A stretch of DNA of 64,000 nucleotides from Ryuthela nishihirai. Taxonomy: Eukaryota; Arthropoda; Arachnida; Araneae; Heptathelidae. The notes below the pieces were generated by a model. That model made no database searches. It saw only the letters and a program-made list of their open reading frames with translations, and was not told where the DNA came from. Of this stretch, positions 34,031-45,587 are shown in pieces (position 1 is the first letter of the stretch; every line of letters begins with the position of its first letter). The position numbers and the translations under genes are program-made. The stretch lies in contig JAWZYU010000013.1 in assembly GCA_038380435.1 (NCBI GenBank), positions 14,893,901 through 14,957,900 of the forward strand, written 5' to 3'.

Positions 34031-34224
34031 TTTGTATGTTGTATGAGAAACTAGGACAAGTCTAGCATAGCTTTTATGTTATCTCCATCCTTTGTATTAA
34101 AAAAATATTCAAAAAAATAGATTATCATCCCTGATAGCCATACAACTCATGCAATGCATTTTCATACTGTTGGTGAAATTTTGGGGTAATAAGACCTACT
34201 CCTCCAGAAGAGATGATCAGAATT

Positions 34225-34900
34225 CATAAAGGGTTCTGTGAGGGGATTGCCATTCTGCATTTTCCCTCCCCAGGTATCTCACATATGCTCAATTGGATTC
34301 AGGTATGACAATCTTGATGTCTACTTCATATATGAACATCTTCACTTTCTGGGAAATCAAACACAGGAGCAGTTTAGGGAAGAAAGTTGAATTCAATGCT
34401 GAAAGCAGACCTGGAAAGCCTCACATAGGGCAAAAGAATCTTGTCTCTCTATTGCTAAGAATTCTGAGTACCTCCCTGAAAGATGTGAAAGCTCTTTATA
34501 GCCAATCTTACTAATGCCTGCCCATCACACTACCACCACCAAAATGGTTCCGTTCTTTGATGTTACAGTGATTGTAGTGTTTCCTATTCTCTTCAGATGA
34601 ATATACATTGAGAATTAGCATTCAAACTGAATCTGGACTCATCTATAAAGAGTAGATTTGCCCACTGGTATGGCTCCAAGAGTAATGTCTGTACAATGCT
34701 AAATGAGCTCTTCGTTGACAGTGAGAACTCAAACCATTGGTCTTTGTGCATATAGACTTGTTCATGCAGCCTTCTGTACACAATGCCTTGACACTGTTGT
34801 CTCTTTGACCACCAACAGCTGAAAGACAGTTCTCTAGTTGTTACATTCCATTACAGACAGTAGCCATCCTAGCATTTATGACCTTATCTACAACTAGTCT
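34225..34900 (-). pseudogene. Tc1-like transposase remnant (second lineage)
   Basis: On the minus strand the order is RRLHEQVYMHKDQWFE, then NLLFIDESRFSLNANS with the first catalytic Asp (near 34640), then LHIFQGGTQNS and DKILLPYVRLSRSAF, and finally FPESEDVHI and a degraded C-terminal third. Frameshifts and stops occur throughout. No terminal inverted repeats were found. Confidence 0.75.
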
Positions 34901-35288
34901 CTCCTATTTCTTGAAATTGTCTCTGAAGTCTTGAGAAGACATTTTGTAGTACATTTAAGGCCCTGAATACCTTGGTCTTGAACTGACCTGCTTCCATCCT
35001 ACCAACTGAACACAACCATCCATGTTGTTTTTGTAGCATTTCAAAATTAAATTGCTATCCAATTTAATGCCAGGTTGGCTAGAATAGAAAAGAGAGGCAA
35101 CTGTGGCCACCCACTGCTTTATAGTAACCCTGATTTGTGTACTCATGGTCAAGTCAGTTAAACATAGATACATTTTATTGTTCTGCACTGCAAAATTTAC
35201 CTCTACACCACATTTATATCATTCTCTTATGCACTTTTCAAGATATGACATTATCAATTTAATTTTGAGCATTAGTATATACTTATGA

Positions 35289-35495
35289 CCGTCCCATGGT
35301 CGAGTGGTTAGCATGCTTGGCTACTGATCTACGGGACCTGGGTTCGAGCTCGGGTAAGGCATGGATGTATGTGTCGTTTTTCTGCTGAGGTCCTACCATC
35401 CTCTCAGACCTTCTACTATGGCATATAAACTGGCAGGCTCCTGTCAGACCTCTGTGACAAGCAGCTGCTTGACGGGGTATTTATTTATTTTTTAT
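35289..35495 (+). mobile_element. SINE-2 copy
   Basis: The tRNA-like head CCGTCCCATGGTCGAGTGG (box A GGTCGAGTGGTTAGC) and box B CTGGGTTCGAGCTCGGG are followed by the GCATGGATGT body, CTGACAGG-type and AAGCAGCTGCTTGACGGGG. It ends in a T/A-rich tail. It is followed 106 bp later by a second copy in the same orientation. Confidence 0.9.
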
Positions 35496-35600
35496 TATAA
35501 ACTTATATACAATAACATATTAATTATTATTGCAGAGAGATGTTAGATAACTAAATTTTAACACTGCTCAATAACCTTTTAAGCCTACTAGTGCAATTTA

Positions 35601-35806
35601 CCGTCCCGTGGCCGAGTGGTTAGCGCGCTTGGCTACTGATCTACGGGACCTGGGTTCGAGCCCCGGGTAAGGCATGGATGTTCATGTTGTTTTCTGCTGA
35701 GGCCCTGCCATCCTCTCAGATCTTCTACTCTGGCATATAAACTGACAGGCTCCTGTCAGACCTCTGTGGCAAGCAGCTGCTTGAAGGGGTATTTATTATA
35801 TTTATT
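35601..35806 (+). mobile_element. SINE-2 copy, best preserved, with target-site duplication
   Basis: It is flanked by TAGTGCAATTTA at 35589-35600 and 35807-35818. The 206-bp copy has box A TGGCCGAGTGGTTAGCGCG and box B GGGTTCGAGCCCCGGG, a perfect T-arm-like palindrome. This copy can serve as the type sequence for SINE-2. The exact duplication suggests a fairly recent insertion. Confidence 0.95.
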
Positions 35807-35949
35807 TAGTGCAATTTAAATGTAGCAGTCAAAAAATTAATACTTTGCAAATATATTTTGAAATTTGATTGAACTTTGTAAACTCTAATGGGGCTTATCA
35901 AAAGTTTTCAAACTTGAAGAACATGAAATTATATTTCGTTATAAGCTTA

Positions 35950-36860
35950 TATAGAACTAGCATATTTATACCCAATGTTGCTTGGGTCTGAAGCTTTCTA
36001 AAATATAGAGTAAATGGCACTCCCCACATTGCAAGCTTCCATTTGGCATAAAATTCATTACATTCAATACCCACCAGTTTAATTTTTCTCCTTCTCTTTT
36101 AGGGAAGGAAAGAAAGACAAATTATGAGGTACCATATAATCCTCTCCCTGGCAGAAGTTTCTATACCAATAACGGAATTGCCTCACTCGGATAATCAAAC
36201 TTTTCAAATCATTTCATACCCATCCAAGTCCCTCAGATATATATTTTGCCAGGCATGAGTAACTTTATAGAAAAAAATTAAATATGGTCTGAATTGCCCA
36301 AAAAAATGTATAGGTACTTATGAAAAAATTATTATTATTGAAAAATATTATTTACTACTTAGCATATAAAACTTTTATTAATCAGCATATTATGTTTATT
36401 AACTCCCACAGTTTTCAAATTAAGTTACTGATTTTAATTTCCAATATCAATTCTTAGTTTTTGAAGCTTTCATTTCAACTAAGAATCTCGTGTTCTGCTT
36501 GTGCTTAATTAGAATGACTTCATTATCCATGGACACTTGTGCTCTTGACCAAACAAACTGAACAATGACTTTATCATGCAAAATCAGAAAGAAATTAGTT
36601 TGATGCATTCCTTCTTTCAAATTTATTGGTGGTAATATTTATTTTGAATAACTTTCGATCATTAATGTTAAGTCTATGGGAATTTTGAGAAATTCAAACT
36701 TGCCCACCCCAATTTTGGTTGACTGCAGCAGGTTTGCACATAGTCTATATCCTTCCTCTGGGTGAAGAGAACATTCATGCAAAGTTTGGTGCCTCTAGCT
36801 CTTCTGGGGCTGAGTGCATAAACAGACAGACAAATGCATAAACAAATTTTCCTCTTTATA
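35950..36860 (+). repeat. Unclassified repeat candidate cut by the mariner
   Basis: It starts near CTAGCATATTTATACCCAATG and has, near its right end, GTGCCTCTAGCTCTTC followed by AACAGACAGACAAATG and CCTCTTTATA. The pairing of such a start with an acagacagac...tata end is a pattern I associate with dispersed invertebrate repeats, but I cannot name the class. No coding similarity was seen. Confidence 0.35.
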
Positions 36861-38353
36861 CAGGGTGATTCAGAATTCATCATCAATATTTGGTGGGGAG
36901 GTAGGTAATAAGAAACGAAGGAGATTTCACATAGGAAAACATGGGCGCATATGCCATGTAGTAGGGCAAAATGACCCCAGTTCAATGATGGAAAGAACAC
37001 ATAAGAAGGAAGTGGTAAGGAAAAAACATTTATTATCTTACATGTAACATTTCTTTGCATTGGTTGTACAGACTTACAAGAGGTGCTCGAACTGCCGACC
37101 ATGTGCTAGAATGCATGACTCACAACGGCGTTGCATGGACAGCCGGACCCTGTGGAAGATGCCTGGCATTTCCCGGATGTTTGAGGCAGCAACTGATATG
37201 CGTGCTACAAGATCCATAGCACTATCAACAGGGGTCTCGTACACCATGTTTTTCATAGCACCCCATACAAAGAAATCGATTGGAGATAAAGCCGGTGAAC
37301 GTGGTGGCCAAGAAACCGGTCCACCGCGGCCAATCCATTGACCACCAAACTGTCTGCGTAGGTAAGCACGCACAGCATTTGCGAAATGTGCAGGAGCGCT
37401 GTCATGCTGGAACCACATTCGCCGGAGACTACCATCAGGAACCTCGTTCAGAAGATCCGGTAACACAGTCTGAAGAAATGTTAGGCACTTGGCACCGTCC
37501 AAACGGGATGGTAGTAAATACGGGCCCAAAAACAGTCACCGACAATCCCAGTCCACACATTGACAGCAAAACGTTGTTGCGCAGCTCCAGGTCTTGTACT
37601 GTGTGGGTTCTGATGAGCCCACACATGCCAATTGTGTGTGTTGAAGACACCCTCTCGAGTGAATAACGCCTCATCGGTAAAAAGAACATACGTTGGGAAA
37701 TTGGGATCAACGGCTGTTCTCTGCATGAACCACTGACAAAAAATAACACGCTTGGGATGGTCGTCTGCTGCCAATAATTGCACTCTTTGCAGATGAAATG
37801 GATGTAACCCTTCATCGTGTAATATCCGCCACGCTGTTGCTTGCGAAATTCCAAACTGCCTAGCCATACCTCATGTGCTAGCACCAGGTTGTTCCTCGAT
37901 TTCCTGTAGGACAGCTTCCTCTACTGCTACTGTCCGTGCCGATCTGCGCCTCCCTCGATTAACATTACTAGCAGCAAACGATCCTGTTTCACGCAGTTGG
38001 CGATGAATACGTGAAAACATTTGATGCTGTGGCACACGGCGGTTTGGGAAGCGCGCTGCATACAATTGCCTGGCTCGAAGACATCTTTCTCCTGCCGCAC
38101 CGTAAGTTACATGCATATCTGCACATTCATTCCACGTAAACCGGTTCATGTTACTTCTGCAAATTCACCTTGTCGAATGACAACTGACTGCACGCGTCAA
38201 ACAACTGTGCTTCTGTATGAGAGGTGTGTACACACAGCGCCCTCTACACCACCATGCATTCGTCTGCCCCCATACTTTCCTATGTGAAATCTCTTCCTTT
38301 TCTTATTCCCTTCCTCCCCACCAAATATTGATGATGAATTCTGAATCACCCTG
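36861..38353 (-). mobile_element. Mariner-type transposon, young, 1493 bp
   Basis: Both ends begin CAGGGTGATTCAGAATTC; the outer 41 bp are identical in inverted orientation and similarity continues to about 90 bp (the GAGATTTCACATAGGAAA block). TA flanks are present at both sides. The element is richer in GC than the surrounding intron. The perfect ends indicate recent arrival compared with the other DNA transposons here. Confidence 0.96.
37074..38149 (-). pseudogene. Mariner transposase (DD41D spacing), one stop and one frameshift
   Basis: The frame opens at 38149 with MNRFTWNECADMHVTYGAAG, an N-terminal helix-turn-helix of the DUF4817 type, then RLRETGSFAAS-like wording. It reaches a TGA at about 37871 in place of an expected sense codon, continues in the same frame with MARQFGISQATAWRILHDEG and YVLFTDEALFTREG (first Asp), shifts frame at about 37500, and finishes with FQHDSAPAHFANAV (second Asp) and SPIDFFVWG (third Asp), ending HGRQFEHLL. 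I count 41 residues between the second and third aspartates, the DD41D arrangement. Two lesions inactivate an otherwise complete gene of about 355 codons. Confidence 0.93.
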
Positions 38354-38579
38354 TATATTAGATGCATCTAGAATGACAGACTAACAAACTAATGAAGAAT
38401 ATTACTGGTTAAGACAAAAGGATGGTTCTAAATGTGGTAGGCTGTCATGAGTATCTGAGGCTAAAAATTTAGGGGATGAAAGGGAAGAAACACACCCATT
38501 TTGGATATTTATGAAAGAGAAGGGACAATGTTAACTGACATTTTTATAACATTATTGGGAGTTTCTAAGGCAAAGAGAG

Positions 38580-41500
38580 TGGCCTGTAAATGGTAGCTAG
38601 GCGTAAACTGGAAGGAGAGCTGTGTACCAATCCTTAGTGATGATGCACAGAACCGGCCAGGTCTAGCACCTAATGTCCGACCTCGCCTTCTTGTGGTGCA
38701 GGCCGTTAGTACCTTTGAAAAGAGATATTCTCTTTTGGAAGGGAACGGAAGGGGAGGGCTGCCAGTTCAGTATGGCCTGCTGATCTGGTCATCTATGGCC
38801 ACTTTTTTCTTTTTTTTCAACCCTGCTGAGGAGTGGTCAACTTCACAGGGTCCTGGTGCTGACCATTTATACCTACTAGACTGGACTTGTTTATGGATTT
38901 GAGCTTGATTATTGATCCTGGACTTGCTGCACTGGTGGGCCTCTGTTGAGGGAGAGTCTGCCGCTGTGTTTTCTGTTTGCTTCTGGGTTGCCAGCTCTAA
39001 GTGAACAGAGGCATGGGATACCTTATATCAGCTGGTGGATAATCCTAATCAGAGGCCATCGCAGGTACCTGAACCTTACTTAGCTAGTTGGGCATCCTCA
39101 AGCCTAAACTGGAGTAATGCATCTCAGGCAGGCCATGTGGCTCTTGAAAAAGTCCACTTCAAAAGATGGTGCCTGAAGTTCCTACCAGCATCGGTGACTT
39201 CAGCCTTTAGCGGAGGAGGAACGGGTCTTTGCCCCATGCCTGCGATCAGGGGGTTGTTTGATATTGTTGACCCTACCAATCTCAATAAACCTAATTTCTT
39301 TAAAAATCCTACTAATCATTTTCTCTCTGCAGGAACGTGGAACGTGAGGACATTACATAGAGATTATTCTCTTGATGTCCTCATGCAGGAATTCCAGCGC
39401 TATAACCTAGATATTCTAGGCTTGCAAGAGACCAGATGGACAGGTAAAGGTGAGATACTTAAAAATAACTTTAAATTTCTCTTTACAGGGAGGGAGGATG
39501 GAAAGCATCACCAAGGCGTGGGTCTGCTGCTCAGCAGACATGCTAGTGATGCTCTTCTAAGATATGAGTGCATTAATGAAAGGTTTCTTACAGCAAAATT
39601 TCAGACAAGCATTAAAATCTTGAATGTTATCTGCTATTATGCCCCCACTGAGGATGCTGATGAGGATGAGAAGGATAGGTTTTACGGACAACTTCAGGAT
39701 ATTTTGAATTCTGTCAAGAAAGGAGATATTAACCTTGTTCTTGGTGACTTCAATGCCAAAGTTGGTACTGACTCGGATCTTTGGGGAGGGGTGATAGGCC
39801 CTTTTGGTATTGGTAGCTGCAATGGCAATGGGCAACGTCTCCTACAGGTAAGTAAACTCAATGGTTTCAGAATAACTAACACATATTACAAACACCGCGA
39901 CATACATAAATACACATGGGTTTCACCTGATGGGCTGCATAGGAATATGATTGATTATATATTAATTAACAGCAAATGGGCTAGTTCTGTTAGAATACCA
40001 GGGCATATAGGGGAGCTGAAATTGGATCTGACCATTACCTTGTTAAAAGTGTGTTGCAACTTAAACTTAAAAAGTGTTGTGCTAGAGTTAAAAAATTTAC
40101 CTTTAATACTGAAGCTCTGAATGACCCAGTTATAGCTAAAGCTTACCATGATAGGTTACTTAGTCATTATGACGGTCATGGTTTGCTTAATACTGAAGTT
40201 GAGGAAGAATGGGGCCATTTTAAACAGACTTTTTTGGAAACTAACAGTACTCTTTTAGGAAAAAAGGAGCAGAGGAGACAGAATTATTTAAGTGATAAGG
40301 CAATTGAGCTTATTTCAGAAAGAAGGAACTGCAGGAATGTCCTTAATCAGTACCCTAATAGTCCTAATAGAAAAGATTACAGAGAGCTTAATAAACGTGT
40401 AAAGGATCAGTTAGCTACTGATAAAAATCTTTGGCTTGATAGCTTGGCTGACAAAGCTGAGGAAGCAGTTAGGCAGCACAACAGCAGAGAGCTGTACCAG
40501 ATAGTTAATGTTTTATGTGGTAGAAAACGGACAGGCATACAGGGATTGAAGGATAAACAAGGTAAGGTTATAGAAGGTGAGGATTCTCTCATGGCTAGGT
40601 GGGCTGAGCATTTCAGTGATGTTCTAAACAATGTGGTTAGTTCTACTCCCATTGTTTGTAATGATGATAGATGCATTGGCAGCTTTAATGTTGGCCCTAT
40701 AACACAATCTGAAGTTAGTTTGGCTATCTCTAAACTTAAATTTCATAAATCCCCAGGGGTAGATGAAATTACTACAGAAATGCTCAGAGCTGGGAATGTT
40801 TTGGTTACCACTTGGATGACTGAAATTTTGAATAACTTTTATGATAAAGGCATGGTTCCTAAAGATTTTACCAGAGCTATTATTATCCCTATTTTCAAAA
40901 AAGGTGATCGCAGTTCTTGTGATAACTATAGGGGTATCAGCCTACTCTCTGTTCCAGGTAAAGTTCTTTCCATGATTGTGCTTAATAGAATTAAGAATCT
41001 GGTTGACAGGCAATTGCGTGATGAGCAATGTGGATTCAGAAGTGGTAGGGGATGTGTAGATCAGATATTTTCACTTAGGCAGATTCTTGAGAAATGTTTA
41101 GAGTTTCAGAAACCTTTGGTTGCTAGCTTTGTTGATTTCAAAAAGGCTTTCGACTCTGTTGATTGTCATAATTTGTGGTTGATTGTGAGATCATATGGTA
41201 TACCAGACAAGTTAGTTAACATAATGAAAGCTCTCTATAATAACACTGAGTCACGTGTGAGAGTTGGTAAGGCTTGTAGCAATTGGTTTAGCATTACGTC
41301 TGGTGTTCGACAAGGGTGCATTTTGTCTCCTTTTCTCTTTGGTTGTTGATTATGTTATGCGAAATTCACTTCGAGGGAAAGATTTTGGCCTTAAATGGGC
41401 TGGAGATACGAAAATTTCTGATTTAGATTATGCTGATGATTTAGCCCTTTTGGCAAATGATGTTGATGAGATGAACTCTTTCATTCGAGCTGTTGATGAG

Positions 41501-42231
41501 ACTGGTAGTAGAGTAGGTTTGGTTATAAACAGAGGGAAAACTAAAGTGATGAAAATTGGTCAGGCAGGTTGTGATTCAGTTAATCTGAATGGTTGCAGTC
41601 TTGAGCAGGTGTCACAGTTTAATTATCTTGAGAGCTATGTAACTGATACTGGTGATGTGCGGCATGAGATTAACAGACGAATAGGTATTGCTGCCGGGAC
41701 TTTTAAGAATCTATGGAGATTGTGGAGAAATAGGCGTATACACCTAAAGACTAAAATTAGACTGTATAATAGTTTGGTTCTTTCTAGGGTTAGTTATGGT
41801 AGTGAAACTTGGACGCTGTGTAAACAAGATAACAGGAAACTAGATGCTTTTGATTCTAGATGCTTACGCAGTATCTTGGGTATTAGGTGGTTTAACTTTG
41901 TAACTAATGATGAGGTTAGGCAAAGGAGTCTGCAACCTCCTTTAAGCAGCATATTGTGCAGAGAGAGACTTCGCTGGTTTGGCCATGTTGCGCGTATGGA
42001 TAATTATAGATTGGCGAATAGGGTTATGAACAGTGTGACTAGAGGCCTCAGAAGGAGGGGGAGACCTAGGATGCGGTGGGCAGACAATGTCAAACAGGAC
42101 CTTATTAGAATTGGTGTGCAGTGGCCGGATGCAGCAGATGTAGCTCAGGACAGATATGCTTGGAGAATTAAACTGCGTGGTCTGGTTGGACCTCCGTAGC
42201 CCATGGCTGCTTGAGGTTGATGATGATGATG
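38580..42231 (+). mobile_element. RTE-like LINE copy D, full length
   Basis: This 3652-bp copy is flanked by the perfect 13-bp duplication AAGGCAAAGAGAG (38567-38579 and 42232-42244). It starts TGGCCTGTAAATGGTAGC, has a leader of about 450 bp, one long endonuclease-RT frame and a short 3' part ending in a GATGATGATGATGA tail. It is the reference copy for the family in this window. Confidence 0.97.
39035..42199 (+). pseudogene. Endonuclease-reverse transcriptase of LINE D, two frameshifts
   Basis: The N-terminal part (39035-40120) holds the AP endonuclease: AGTWNVRTL (Asn), LGLQETRW (catalytic Glu), GDFNAKVG, YTWVSPDG and IDYILI. A one-base loss near 39993 shifts the frame before the GSDHYLV motif. 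The second part (40051-41349) carries SPGVDEITTEML, PIFKKGDRSS, FVDFKKAFDSVD and GVRQGCILSPFLF. A small deletion at about 41342 shifts again. The third part (to 42199) has LDYADDLALLA with the catalytic Asp pair, RWFGHVARM, RGRPRMRWADNVKQDL and the GLVGPP end. One protein of about 1050 residues is implied; RTE elements normally code for a single such protein. Confidence 0.95.
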
Positions 42232-42309
42232 AAGGCAAAGAGAGGCACAGGCATTAATTAAATTTGTGTAAAACTTCCATTCAAAATTAATATGCATGAT
42301 TGAAATATA

Positions 42310-42859
42310 CTATAAACAATTTTTCTCATGCAGTTTGCCAAGTTGGAGCATTACAGGCAGGTGGAGGTGGTGTAACAGTTGGGCTGTGTTTACATGGGTT
42401 TCCTTGAGTCCCCTTGTACCCACCAAGACCTCCATCACAGGCACGAGTATGTGAACATCCTTGCTGACCATCTACATCCATTCACAAATATTCTCTTTCT
42501 GCACCATAATGCCATCTTTCAACAGGGCAATGCCACATCGCATACATCTTAAGTGGTGGTCAATTGGCTCCAGGAACATTCAAGTGAGTTTACCACACTC
42601 GAACAGGCCCCTTGATTGCCAGACCTCAACCCCACTGAAAATTTGTGGGATGAATTGGAAAGATCTGTTTGAGCCCGCCAACTCCCACCAGCAACTGTGG
42701 ATGCACTACCACAGGTGATCCTTGCTTCAAGGGTGGCAATACCACCTCCATGTTTTTATACCTCATTGAGTCCTTACTAAGACATCTGGCTGCTGTTGTG
42801 AGGGCAAAAGGTGGAGCAGGTTATTAGGTAGGTGTATATAATAATTTGTCCATTCAGTG
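42310..42859 (+). mobile_element. Tc1-like transposon, 3' half with right end
   Basis: The right end AATAATTTGTCCATTCAGTG (42859) is the inverse of the left end at 961. Frames include YVNILADHLHPF, an F-QQGNATSHT stretch in which the usual catalytic Asp of QDN is replaced by Gly, WLQEHSSEF and LPDLNPTENLWDELERSV with the third catalytic Glu. Stops and the missing 5' half make it inactive. It is followed at once by the TTAA mini-element at 42867. Confidence 0.88.
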
Positions 42860-42866
42860 TAATTAA

Positions 42867-42980
42867 CCCTTTATCTACCATACCGGCACAAACTTCAGGT
42901 AGGAGATAGTGAAGAGGATGGAATAGCATTGATTGGACGAGGGATATACTGAGTGGTACATCAGTATGGTACTGAAAAGG
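42867..42980. mobile_element. TTAA-flanked mini-element (piggyBac-like MITE)
   Basis: This 114-bp insert starts CCCTTTATCTACCATACCGG and ends as the inverse of CCTTTTCAGTACCATACTG, with TTAA at 42863-42866 and 42981-42984. The imperfect inverted ends and the TTAA duplication match piggyBac-type non-autonomous elements. It sits 3 bp beyond the end of the Tc1 half. Confidence 0.75.
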
Positions 42981-42984
42981 TTAA

Positions 42985-43990
42985 GGTCAAGAAATTGTGA
43001 TTTTTTACCAAAATTCCTGCAGGAATTTAAGAATTAAATTTTTCTATAGCAGTTATGCAGCTTCATAATAAAGTGATTCACTCTCAAATACAGTGCTTCA
43101 TTTGAACTTTAAATGTTTTGAAATATTTTATTGATTTTTTTTTTCCAGAGTTATTTATCACTTTTCTGATATATTTTTAAATTTATTTAATTATCTTGCT
43201 TTTAATGCAAAATGATTTTTTATGACACTTGCTTTTCTTAGGCTTAAAGTTTGCTGATCATCAAAAGTCTACGAATATGCATAAATGACTAAAAAAAATT
43301 AGAAAAAACTAAATAAAAGATTTAAGCATTAATAGAAAGATTATTATAAAATAATATAGAGAAAAATGGAAAATAATTTTTTTTTTAAGTTTACTAAAGA
43401 TAAAGTGAAAAAAAAGACAGTAAAATTTTGCAATGTTTTAAAACAATGCTTAGAAATTTAACTCACTATTTTTTTCTTCGAATTTTTGCCATTTTATTAA
43501 GCATAATTAAATGTTTTTTCTTTTGAATTTTTTTTCTTTCTTCAGGATGAGATTCTAAAGCTGTTCATTTTACTTTCTGAAAACACTTTAAAATAAATCT
43601 GGCCACTACAGAGAGTTCAGTTTCAGAAACCCGACATTGTAAGGGTAATTGAACCCATGACCCGTTACAAGAATTATTTCAAAATCTAAACTAATAAAAA
43701 AATGATGGTGTTAATATTGCTATTATCAAGTGGCTTATGAACTCAAGAATTTAAGATTATGAAGAAGAATAGATACAAGAAAAATATAAACATAAAATAT
43801 AGCTTGCATACATTAAATTTAACTGATACTGAAACAAAACTATAAAGCTAGTTAAAGAACTTATTTATATATCTGTTTGGCCCACTACAAATTTGGGCTG
43901 CTTGGAAAATGAACATATTTTATTTTGTGGAGAGGTATATTGAAAAATATATATAAATGCAATACTTTCATAATATAATGTTACATTTGC
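42985..43990. other. Intronic sequence, AT-rich
   Basis: No gene or clear repeat is seen. A short tRNA-like block (GGTCATGGGTTCAATTACC on the minus strand near 43645) may be a SINE-3 trace. Confidence 0.4.
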
Positions 43991-43996
43991 ACTTAC

Positions 43997-44047
43997 TTTG
44001 CAATCCAACAAAGCAACAACATTTTCATGGTGAAGTTCAGTTAATTC
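43997..44047 (-). CDS. Atg1: Atg1/ULK kinase, helix alpha-C/beta-4 exon
   Basis: This 51-nt, 17-codon exon encodes ELTELHHENVVALLDCK, phase 0 at both ends. The HENVVAL stretch is the alpha-C to beta-4 region of Atg1/ULK kinases; the ELTELHHENVVALLDCK wording is especially close to insect Atg1. The acceptor TTTTGCAG follows 44047 and the donor GTAAGT is at 43996-43991. It directly continues GKEIKILK from the exon at 59002-59094, although the intervening intron is about 15 kb. Confidence 0.95.
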
Positions 44048-45133
44048 CTGCAAAAGAAAGTAATATAGCTAAAAAAGAATATATATACTGAGGTTCATGT
44101 AAAAATTTCTTTCTCTATTAATAACTGTTAACATTTTATTCAGAGTGCATATGTGAAACTCATATACTTATGTGAAAAGTATTTCCTATTTTGATGCTAA
44201 TTCAGTAATGCATTCTGTTTGAATATATAAAAACAATGATTCAATTCCACCACTTTACAATGTGGCATACAGATATTTTGATATCACTCTGGAATTTCTT
44301 TTTGAAATTATCTTTGATTATGCTTTAAAACTTCTAACCTGAAGCTGCCAACATTAAGGTTTTGCTACATTCCAGTGGCTCTTAACACACAATAAATTTG
44401 CCAAACACAGCATGTCATCCATGCTCTGAAATAAACTTTTTCTGTTTAAATCACAAAAAAAGATTTCAATATTTAAAATAGTTTAGTTTTTAGAAGCTAA
44501 AATAGTTTAAAAATATAATAAAAACAACTTCTGCAGTACTTATTTCTGTGAACATGACTTTTTATCAGTGAAACAAATTATGAACAGCAGTCTTAACTTT
44601 GACAATTTTAAAAGCACTGTGATTCTCACAAAAAAAAAACTGTAACCCAATATTGGCAAATGGGCTAGAATTAAGCAATCACAAAAATATCGGCAATGCA
44701 GGTAAGAACGTATATTATTTGCATATAAGGGTGTACAAATATAATAAGTATGTTAACTGATTTAGCATCATGGCACATCACTTTCTCCATAGAAAAAGTG
44801 GCATATATGACTACCAAACATATATATTGAGTATATAATATGTAGGGATAAAAAAAACTACTAAAATAATAATGAGTTTATAATTTCTTTATGAAGTAAA
44901 AACTTCTTTTAAATTCACCAGTAATATAAAATAGTTTGTCATCCTTCAAAAGCCCTTGTGATAATCTTACTTTGATTAATAAAGTACTATTTTATTACGT
45001 GAACTTTTGTTTTAGAAGAATGTATGAAAACTGGACAGTTTACTACTCAGTTAAACTTCTCTTTCATCATCAGTGCCAGATCATGAACAATATACAATAC
45101 TGTCCAGAATAAAGTAGTTGGAAAGTAGCAGTA
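44048..45133. other. Intronic sequence without identified feature
   Basis: AT-rich intron; nothing is recognised on either strand. Confidence 0.4.
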
Positions 45134-45299
45134 TACAAGGTGTTTCCAAAAGGTCTAGTCAAACTTTGGGAATGTGTTTTATTGACCAAAGTGATGATAA
45201 AAGTTCCTGTGAACATTGGACCAGAAACACTTCCAAGTTACAGCACATTTTGAGAGTACAAATAAATAATCATATCAAAAGGATGATGCTAGGTAAATT

Positions 45300-45587
45300 T
45301 GCATCCTGGTTGATCTCAATCATATATATCCTGGCCATTGGATTGGTAGAGGCAGACCAACTGCATGGTCTGCATGTTTCTCATGATTTGAATCCACTGG
45401 ATTTTTTTAAGGGGACATATTACGCTACCCAGATTTCTAATACACAAGCAATGTCAGCCAATCGTGTATGGTTGTCAAAGAATTCAGAACACTTTGGGTT
45501 TTTTTGAACAGGCTAAATAGTCAATGAGAAGACACTATGAGGCGCGTATTACTGCTCAGGGAAGCCATTTTGAACACTTGCTCTGAC
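45300..45587 (+). pseudogene. Mariner transposase C-terminal remnant
   Basis: The plus frame gives GLVEADQLHGLHVSHDLNPLDFF, which is a shifted form of the mariner SP-D-LNPLDFF third-Asp region, then YYATQISNTQ. In another frame it ends RRHYEARITAQGSHFEHLL before a TGA near 45587. The ending resembles the GRQFEHLL end of the intact-looking mariner at 37074, so both belong to the same broad lineage. Confidence 0.75.

Noticed and set aside
36674..37102. Minus-strand 142-codon frame with a hydrophobic start
   Set aside because: It straddles the mariner end and its flank, is antisense to nothing conserved and contains no known domain.
37280..37666. Plus-strand 128-codon frame
   Set aside because: It is the antisense of the mariner transposase.
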